From: Leuconostoc fallax KCTC 3537
Lineage (GTDB): Bacteria > Bacillota > Bacilli > Lactobacillales > Lactobacillaceae
Direction: 5' to 3'
NCBI RefSeq assembly: GCF_000165675.1
Contig: NZ_AEIZ01000018.1
Coordinates: 1-33,672, forward strand
Length of the DNA: 33,672 nt
Below, piece after piece: positions 28,721 to 33,672 of the stretch; positions within the stretch are counted from its first letter, which is position 1; every line of letters starts with the position of its first letter. Below the pieces are notes generated by a model. The model was not told the DNA's origin and ran no database searches. It worked only from the letters and a program-made list of their open reading frames with translations. The position numbers and the translations under genes are program-made.

Positions 28721-29477
28721 ACCAACAAAGTAAAGCACCAGCCAACACTGACTTCATTTATGGACATCATGCCAGCGTTGAAGCACTTAAAGCAGGTCAA
28801 ACAATCAACAAAGTTTTGCTCCAATCTGGCCTAAAAGGTAAGCATATCAATGAAATATTACAATTAGCTAAAAAGAAACAGCTGGTTGTGCAATCTGTAC
28901 CCAAATCAAAGTTAGATGAAATTTCAGAAGGCGGTACGCACCAAGGCGTTGCCTTGAGTGTTGCGGCATTTCAATATGCAACGTTGGATGATTTGTTTGA
29001 TCGTGCACAAGAAAAGAGCGAGACGCCATTTTTCATTATCCTAGATGGTATTGAGGATCCACATAATTTGGGTTCTATTTTAAGAACGGCTGATGCAGCT
29101 GGGGTTCATGGTGTTATTATTCCTAAAAGAAGAGCGGTTCAGCTAACGGCAACCGTCGCAAAAATTTCAACGGGAGCCATTGAGCATGTACCTGTAGTGC
29201 GTGTGACGAATTTAGCTAATACTGTTACAACTTTGAAAGAGCGGGGGCTCTGGATATTTGGAACAGATATGGCAGGTGAAGATTATCGTCATTTGGATGC
29301 TACTGGGCCAACGGCGCTTGTGATTGGTAATGAGGGAAAAGGCATCTCACCTTTACTTAAGAAAAAATGGACGGTATGTTAACTATTCCGATGATTGGAC
29401 ATGTTCAAAGTTTAAATGCCAGTGTAGCTGCTAGTTTATTAATTTATCAAGGTTTCAATAGTCGTCATAAAAATTAA
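28717..29477 (+). CDS. rlmB: RlmB-like 23S rRNA 2'-O-methyltransferase (SpoU/TrmH family), apparent frameshift
   Basis: A SPOUT methyltransferase that by family and place 2'-O-methylates a guanosine in 23S rRNA. The N-terminal substrate-binding domain begins [23 protein letters not shown]. The knot motifs are [41 protein letters not shown] and the last, [22 protein letters not shown]. This last motif is in another frame because one A seems lost from A6 at 29362-29367 ([13 protein letters not shown]). Repair gives 253 residues with stop at 29475-29477. Without it the enzyme would lack its cofactor-binding end. Confidence 0.9.
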
Positions 29478-29495
29478 TGACTTGGAGGGAGTCTA

Positions 29496-30074
29496 TTGGG
29501 GGATAGATTATTACCGGCTGTTCGTGCTGCAAAAAGGGGGCATGACGTTGCTTATACGGTGTTGATAAATCACTTGCGTCCGGCAATATACGATATTCAT
29601 CGACGTAAAGTATTTAGCCACATTCGTGAAGACGATTGGTATTCAGAAGGGTTAGAGTTATTGATGCGTTGTGTGCGACGTTATAATATCATAGCGCCAA
29701 CCGCACGCTTTTCAACTTATTTTATTCAATCGTTACACAATCGGGCAACTGACATTATTCGACAACAGCATACTAAAAAACAAGTATTTCTGAACGCTGC
29801 TTTAGCGCCGGATACTCAAAATCAAGAAGATGTTCATTTGGTGGAGATTAGTACAAATACATTTAATCCAGAAAAATTATTGCTACTAAGAGATAGTTTA
29901 GATCGTTTACAATTCAGTAACAGCCAACGATTTCGTGAAACAGTTCAACGATTACTTGGTGTTCAAGATTGGGTTGAACATGACAATTTAAAAGCAAAAC
30001 GGCAAGTAGAACAATTTCAATATCGATTAAAAAAGCAATTGAAACAACTGGTTAATGAAGTTGCTGAGGATTAA
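29496..30074 (+). CDS. sigH: SigH/ComX-like RNA polymerase sigma factor
   Basis: A 192-residue alternative sigma factor. Its place between rlmB and rpmG-secE-nusG is the conserved position of sigH in Firmicutes. Region 2 is visible as EDDWYSEGLELLMRCVRRYN and RFSTYFIQSLHNRATDIIRQQ, followed by a basic C-terminal helix region (LKAKRQVEQFQYRLKKQL). The start is TTG 29496 after GGAGGGAG. In related lactic acid bacteria SigH/ComX drives late competence genes. Whether it does so here is inference, and the sequence is divergent enough that standard searches could miss it. Confidence 0.85.
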   Translation: MGDRLLPAVRAAKRGHDVAYTVLINHLRPAIYDIHRRKVFSHIREDDWYSEGLELLMRCVRRYNIIAPTARFSTYFIQSLHNRATDIIRQQHTKKQVFLNAALAPDTQNQEDVHLVEISTNTFNPEKLLLLRDSLDRLQFSNSQRFRETVQRLLGVQDWVEHDNLKAKRQVEQFQYRLKKQLKQLVNEVAED

Positions 30075-30079
30075 AGTAT

Positions 30080-30108
30080 TTGAATTTTATATAGCAAAAT
30101 GATATAGT
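30080..30108 (+). promoter_or_regulatory. Promoter of rpmG-secE
   Basis: TTGAAT (30080-30085) and TATAGT (30103-30108) are spaced by 17 bp, with a TG extension at 30100-30101. It lies directly after the sigH stop. Confidence 0.75.
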
Positions 30109-30136
30109 TATACAAGAAAATTTGAGGAGGTTACTA

Positions 30137-30286
30137 ATGGCTAGCCAGAAAGTTTCCTTAGCGTGTACAATTTGTGGATCGCGTAACTATACAGTAATGC
30201 TATCAAAAGATCGTACAGTACGTTTAGCAGTGAAAAAATATTGTTCACATTGTGGACAACATACTTTGCATCAACAAACTAAGTAG
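30137..30286 (+). CDS. rpmG: Ribosomal protein L33
   Basis: A 49-residue protein too short for many gene callers. It begins MASQKVSLACTICGSRNY and ends CSHCGQHTLHQQTK, so both zinc-ribbon CXXC pairs are present (the zinc-binding form of L33). GAGGAGG precedes ATG 30137. It comes first in the rpmG-secE-nusG order that is standard next to sigH. Confidence 0.95.
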   Translation: MASQKVSLACTICGSRNYTVMLSKDRTVRLAVKKYCSHCGQHTLHQQTK

Positions 30287-30294
30287 GGTAAATT

Positions 30295-30471
30295 ATGATT
30301 ACGTATTTTAAGAATGTCGCCAAAGAAATGAAGAGAGTAACATGGCCAACACAGGAGCAAGCTTCTCGTGAGACAGTTACAGTGATTGCAGTATCTATTA
30401 TATTTGCTGCCTTTTTGGGCGGCGCGGATTGGCTGCTACAAAATGGCTTTGGTTGGCTACTAGCACATTAA
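30295..30471 (+). CDS. secE: SecE, preprotein translocase subunit
   Basis: A 58-residue single-span SecE. The amphipathic opening YFKNVAKEMKRVTWPTQEQA carries the conserved VTWP and is followed by one membrane helix (VIAVSIIFAAFLGGADWLL). It clamps the SecY channel. It starts eight bases after rpmG. The ribosome site is weak (GGGT), so translation may be coupled to rpmG. Confidence 0.95.
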   Translation: MITYFKNVAKEMKRVTWPTQEQASRETVTVIAVSIIFAAFLGGADWLLQNGFGWLLAH

Positions 30472-30550
30472 TTTAAAATGCGTTACAATAATTGTTAGCA
30501 GGGGACTTCAATATCGGAGTTCTTTTTATTTTGAAAAAAGAGGTTATATC

Positions 30551-31117
30551 ATGTCTGAAGAAATCGAGAAAAGCTGGTTTGTTGTTCATACTTATTCTGG
30601 GTACGAACATAAGGTGAAGGCAAACTTGGAATCACGTACACAAACAATGGGAATGTCAGAACAAATTTTCCGTATTTTAGTACCTGAACAAGAAGTCACA
30701 ACAATCAAAGACGGCGAAGCTAAACAAACGATTGAAAATGATTTCCCAGGATATGTGTTGGTAGAAATGGCAACACCACAAGAAGGTAATATGACAGACG
30801 AAGCATGGTATGTGGTTCGTAACACGCCTGGCGTAACCGGATTTTTGGGCTCTCACGGTGCTGGATCAAAACCTAATAGTTTACTACCTGAAGAAGTTGA
30901 ATTATTGTTACGTCGAATGGGCATGGTTACGCGAGAAACAGTTGACTTGGATGTTGAAATTGGTGATGCCGTTAAGATTATTGCAGGACCATTTTCTGGT
31001 ATGGAAGGTATTGTGACAAGTATTGATCCAGAGAAGCAAGCAATAGAAGCCACTGTGGAAGTGTTTGGACGCGAAACACCAACTGAATTATCATTTACTG
31101 ATATTGATACACTATAA
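30551..31117 (+). CDS. nusG: NusG transcription elongation factor
   Basis: A 188-residue factor that binds RNA polymerase and affects pausing and termination. The NGN domain begins SWFVVHTYSGYEHKVKANLE and contains PGYVLVEM and NTPGVTGFLG. The C-terminal KOW domain is GDAVKIIAGPFSGMEGIVTSID. GAGG lies before ATG 30551. The 79-base gap from secE has a TACAAT box (30484-30489) and a weak GU-rich hairpin; neither is convincing. Confidence 0.97.
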   Translation: MSEEIEKSWFVVHTYSGYEHKVKANLESRTQTMGMSEQIFRILVPEQEVTTIKDGEAKQTIENDFPGYVLVEMATPQEGNMTDEAWYVVRNTPGVTGFLGSHGAGSKPNSLLPEEVELLLRRMGMVTRETVDLDVEIGDAVKIIAGPFSGMEGIVTSIDPEKQAIEATVEVFGRETPTELSFTDIDTL

Positions 31118-31131
31118 AAAGCATTTTGATG

Positions 31132-31160
31132 TTGTAATATGTTGTGATATTTGATAACAT
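31132..31160 (+). promoter_or_regulatory. Probable promoter of rplK-rplA
   Basis: TTGTAA (31132-31137) and TAACAT (31155-31160) are spaced by 17 bp, with a TG extension at 31152-31153. Confidence 0.45.
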
Positions 31161-31164
31161 TAAC

Positions 31165-31213
31165 TGGTATGCGTAGAGCATGCGTGGGAGCAGCAGACAA
31201 GCTGCGTCTACCA
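31165..31213 (+). promoter_or_regulatory. Structured leader of rplK, candidate ribosomal-protein operator
   Basis: TGGTA and TACCA can close a junction holding two hairpins, TGC/GCA (loop GTAGA) and GCAGC/GCTGC (loop AGACAA), with a purine-rich GTGGGAG between them. It lies 20 bases before the rplK ribosome site. In many bacteria L1 or L11 represses this operon through an rRNA-like leader, so autogenous control is plausible but unproved. Confidence 0.45.
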
Positions 31214-31234
31214 CAACACGAGGAGGAAAATATC

Positions 31235-31699
31235 GTGGCAAAAAACGTCGTAAACGTTGTTAAACTACAAATTGCTGCTGCTAAAGCAACACCAGCTCCA
31301 CCGGTGGGACCTGCTTTAGGACAAGCTGGCATTAACATTGCGCAATTTACTAAGGAATTTAATGCGCGCACACAAGATCAAGCAGGATCAATCATTCCTG
31401 TTGAAATCTCTGTCTTTGACGATCGTTCATTCGAATTCGTTACTAAGACACCACCTGCAGCTGACCAATTACGTAAGTTGGTTGGTAAGGGTTCTGGTGA
31501 GCCTAACATCAAGAAGGCTGGTAACGTAACTCTTGATCAGATCAAAGCAATCGCCGAAAATAAGATGCAAGATCTAAACGCCAATGACATTACAAATGCT
31601 ATGCGTATGATTGAAGGTACAGCGCGTTCAATGGGAATTACTGTTGATGGTGTTGACTTGACTGTTGAAGGTACAGCAATCAAGGAAGATGCTGAATAA
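31235..31699 (+). CDS. rplK: Ribosomal protein L11
   Basis: A 154-residue L11 with the proline-rich [19 protein letters not shown] and the C-terminal rRNA-binding domain ([23 protein letters not shown]). It is about a dozen residues longer than the usual 141, because of an acidic tail after MGITVDG. The frame is open from 31151, but GTG 31235, directly after AGGAGG, gives the family N-terminus. Confidence 0.96.
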   Translation: MAKNVVNVVKLQIAAAKATPAPPVGPALGQAGINIAQFTKEFNARTQDQAGSIIPVEISVFDDRSFEFVTKTPPAADQLRKLVGKGSGEPNIKKAGNVTLDQIKAIAENKMQDLNANDITNAMRMIEGTARSMGITVDGVDLTVEGTAIKEDAE

Positions 31700-31730
31700 G
31701 CGTTTGTCGGATCGTTAACGAAAGTTGACA

Positions 31731-31773
31731 AGATCAAGCGGGAGATTAGAGACTAAATTATCAGTTTTCTGAT
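31731..31773 (+). promoter_or_regulatory. Structured leader of rplA, candidate L1 operator
   Basis: TCAAGC and GCTTGA enclose GGGAG, a short TTAG/CTAA hairpin and an ATCAG/CTGAT hairpin with loop TTTT. It lies between rplK and the rplA ribosome site. GGGAG also occurs in the rplK leader, which may mark one shared regulator; this is inference. Confidence 0.4.
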
Positions 31774-31803
31774 TGCTTGACCGCATTTGCAAGGAGAAAA
31801 ATA

Positions 31804-32496
31804 ATGGCAAAGAAGCATGGTAAGAAGTACATTGCTGCCCTCGAGAAAGTAGATGCTGAAAAGGCATATGCTCTTGATGAAGCAGTAGCTTTATTAAAAG
31901 AAATCGATTATACAAATTTTGATGCTTCAGTTGAAGTTTCATTCAAATTAAACGTTGACACACGTCAAGCAGACCAACAATTGCGTGGTGCTGTTGTGTT
32001 GCCAAATGGTACTGGTAAGGACAAGAAGGTTGTTGTCTTTGCACAAGGCGATAAGGCTAAAGAAGCTGAAGCAGCTGGCGCTGATGTTGTTGGTGCTGCT
32101 GATTTGGTACAACGTATCCAAGGTGGCTGGTTAGACTTTGACGTTGCCATTGCTACACCTGATATGATGGCACAAGTAGGTCGTGTAGGTCGTGCATTGG
32201 GTCCTAAGGGATTGATGCCTAACCCTAAGACTGGTACTGTGACAATGGACGTTGCCAAAGCTGTTTCAGATGCTAAGGGCGGACAAGTAACATACCGTAC
32301 AGACCGTGACGGTAACGTTGCTGTACCTGTTGGTCGTGTATCATTTGATGCTGATAAGTTAGCTGAAAACATTAAGACAATTGCATCTACTGTAATTAAG
32401 TCACGTCCAGCTGCTGTTAAGGGTACTTATGTACAACACGTTTCAATTGCATCAACATTCAGTCCATCTGTAACTTTGGATGTTGCTGGTTTGTAA
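31804..32496 (+). CDS. rplA: Ribosomal protein L1
   Basis: A 230-residue L1 with the diagnostic [15 protein letters not shown] and [22 protein letters not shown]. It forms the stalk near the ribosomal E site and in many bacteria represses its own operon. AAGGAG precedes ATG 31804; the earlier in-frame start at 31777 lies before the ribosome site and is rejected. Confidence 0.97.
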   Translation: MAKKHGKKYIAALEKVDAEKAYALDEAVALLKEIDYTNFDASVEVSFKLNVDTRQADQQLRGAVVLPNGTGKDKKVVVFAQGDKAKEAEAAGADVVGAADLVQRIQGGWLDFDVAIATPDMMAQVGRVGRALGPKGLMPNPKTGTVTMDVAKAVSDAKGGQVTYRTDRDGNVAVPVGRVSFDADKLAENIKTIASTVIKSRPAAVKGTYVQHVSIASTFSPSVTLDVAGL

Positions 32497-32525
32497 TTGA
32501 CAGCGTTAGTTGTATCTGATATACT
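32497..32525 (+). promoter_or_regulatory. Promoter of rplJ-rplL
   Basis: TTGACA (32497-32502) directly follows the rplA stop codon. TATACT (32520-32525) is 17 bp away. This is the best consensus promoter in the window. Confidence 0.85.
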
Positions 32526-32548
32526 TAACAAGTAATTGAATCTATTTT

Positions 32549-32637
32549 GCCTAAGACTCAGGTGGCATTTGCCTTAATACCCTGCCGAGGAAGTTTAAAA
32601 CTTTTCCGTGTTGTCTTCTGGCGCACGGATTTCTTTT
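32549..32637 (+). promoter_or_regulatory. L10 leader with attenuator
   Basis: The conserved L10(L12)4-binding leader is visible as CCTAAGACTCAGGTGG (from 32550) and the matching CTTAATACCCTGCCGAGG (to 32590). It is followed by a terminator-like hairpin, TCCGTG with CACGGA (32605-32629), and a T-rich run. Excess L10 complex binding the leader is expected to favour this terminator and reduce rplJ-rplL expression. Confidence 0.88.
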
Positions 32638-32668
32638 GCAAAATAATTTTTAAGGAAGGAGTAAAGAC

Positions 32669-33205
32669 ATGAGTGAAAAAGCTATTGCGATTAAAGCTGA
32701 AAAAGTTGAGGCAGTTGCTGAACAATTCAAGAATTCTGCTTCTGCAGTTGTTGTTGATACACGTGGCTTGACTGTTGCACAGTCAACTGATTTACGTCAT
32801 CAATTGCGTGAAGAAGGTATTGTTCTTGAGGTTATCAAGAACAAGGTTTTGACACGTGCTGCTGATAAGGCTGGCTATGGTGAAATGAATGATATTTTCG
32901 TTGGACCATCAGCTGTTGCCTTCTCATCAGAAGATGCTGTTGCACCCGCTCGTATTTTGAAGAAGTTTGCTGATGCAAATGAAGCTTTGGAAATCAAGGG
33001 TGGTGTTGTTGACGGTAATGTATCTGATATTGATGAAATCAATAAGTATGCTTCATTACCATCACGCGAAGGTTTGTTTGGTCAATTGTTGGCCGAATTC
33101 CAATTCCCAATCCGTTCATTTGCATATGCTGTTAAGGCATTGCAAGAGAAGTTGGAATCAGAAAGCGATGCACCTGCTGAAGAAGCAGCTGCAGATGCTG
33201 AATAA
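32669..33205 (+). CDS. rplJ: Ribosomal protein L10
   Basis: A 178-residue L10, base of the L7/L12 stalk. The opening SEKAIAIKAEKVEAVAEQFK, VVVDTRGLTVAQSTDLR and REGLFGQLLAEFQFPIRSFAYAVKALQEK are typical. A Glu/Ala-rich acidic tail ends it. AAGGAAGGAG precedes the ATG. It follows its autoregulatory leader. Confidence 0.97.
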   Translation: MSEKAIAIKAEKVEAVAEQFKNSASAVVVDTRGLTVAQSTDLRHQLREEGIVLEVIKNKVLTRAADKAGYGEMNDIFVGPSAVAFSSEDAVAPARILKKFADANEALEIKGGVVDGNVSDIDEINKYASLPSREGLFGQLLAEFQFPIRSFAYAVKALQEKLESESDAPAEEAAADAE

Positions 33206-33251
33206 TTTAAACAAAATTACTAATAAAACATTTATTTGGAGGATATAGATC

Positions 33252-33617
33252 ATGGCTTTTGATAAAGACGCGATCATCGCATCATTGAAGGATGCAACGA
33301 TCTTAGACTTGGCTGACTTGGTTTCAGCTATCGAAGAAGAATTTGGTGTTTCAGCTGCTGCTCCTGTAGCCGCTGCAGGTGCTGACGGTGCAGGTGCTGC
33401 CGCAAAGACAGAATTTGATGTTGAATTGACATCAGCAGGTACTGCTAAGGTTAAGGTTATCAAGGCAGTTCGTGAAGTAACTGGCTTGGGCTTGAAGGAA
33501 GCTAAGGACTTAGTTGACAATGCACCTTCAAACATCAAGGAAGGCATTTCTGAAGACGAAGCTAACGAATTAAAGGCTAAGCTTGAAGAAACTGGTGCTT
33601 CAGTTACTGTTAAGTAA
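33252..33617 (+). CDS. rplL: Ribosomal protein L7/L12
   Basis: A 121-residue acidic stalk protein. An N-terminal dimer domain, an Ala/Gly-rich hinge ([19 protein letters not shown]) and the C-terminal factor-binding domain ([27 protein letters not shown]) are all present. GGAGG lies before the ATG. The window ends 55 bases downstream. That end is AT-rich with a small CGGA/TCCG hairpin and no convincing terminator. Confidence 0.98.
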   Translation: MAFDKDAIIASLKDATILDLADLVSAIEEEFGVSAAAPVAAAGADGAGAAAKTEFDVELTSAGTAKVKVIKAVREVTGLGLKEAKDLVDNAPSNIKEGISEDEANELKAKLEETGASVTVK

Positions 33618-33672
33618 TTGACATCTATAATATAATATCGGAGTTTATCCGTATAATAAAAATAATATATAT

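Noticed and set aside
30500-30535. Attenuator hairpin before nusG
   Set aside because: The possible stem depends on several G-T pairs and is too weak to claim.

Overview
The window reads as chromosome of a low-GC lactic acid bacterium of the Leuconostocaceae, most likely Leuconostoc. This rests on the GroEL, ribosomal protein and aminopeptidase sequences, a FemX-type cell-wall branching enzyme, T-box leaders, CIRCE control of groESL and the order sigH-rpmG-secE-nusG-rplK-rplA-rplJ-rplL. The genus is a judgement from protein recall, not from a search. Nearly all of it is housekeeping sequence. No phage, insertion sequence, CRISPR array or defence island is visible.

Layout. 1-459: tRNA-Asp, -Trp, -His, -Leu and a terminator. 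521-3193: tsaB, two GNAT acetyltransferases (RimI type) and tsaD, a tRNA t6A and N-acetylation operon. 3198-5032: rex with a Rex-like operator, then femX. 5034-7170: CIRCE-controlled groES-groEL. 7214-9553: serC-serA, serine synthesis. 9567-9896: a thioredoxin-like gene on the minus strand. 10031-13984: a methionine T-box leader followed by a MetE-like methyltransferase, an amino acid permease and homocysteine S-methyltransferase. 13982-16428: an unlinked OppA-like binding protein and a class I glutamine-amidotransferase hydrolase. 16515-18358: a KimA-like potassium transporter. 18377-21817: a T-box leader, valS and a Nudix hydrolase. 21857-26138: pepF (minus), an alpha/beta hydrolase (plus) and pepC (minus). 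26283-28154: menA-like prenyltransferase and a LacI-family regulator. 28298-30074: mrnC, rlmB and sigH. 30080-33617: rpmG, secE, nusG, rplK, rplA, an L10 leader, rplJ and rplL.

The strongest unusual signal is technical. Ten genes, including the essential valS, carry 14 apparent one-base frame breaks. All lie in or beside short A or T runs, and 13 of the 14 fit loss of one base. Restoring them gives normal family lengths, so I read them as sequencing or assembly errors and annotate these genes as intact with a caution.

The most interesting biological signals are regulatory: a perfect 8-bp hairpin between the groEL Shine-Dalgarno and its distant start codon, a near-consensus Rex operator at rex, a Met T-box with an ATG specifier heading a methyl-transfer operon, a valS T-box with an unclear specifier loop, promoters placed so close to start codons that mrnC and the alpha/beta hydrolase look leaderless, and structured leaders before rplK, rplA and rplJ. 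I did not find a clearly novel multi-gene system.
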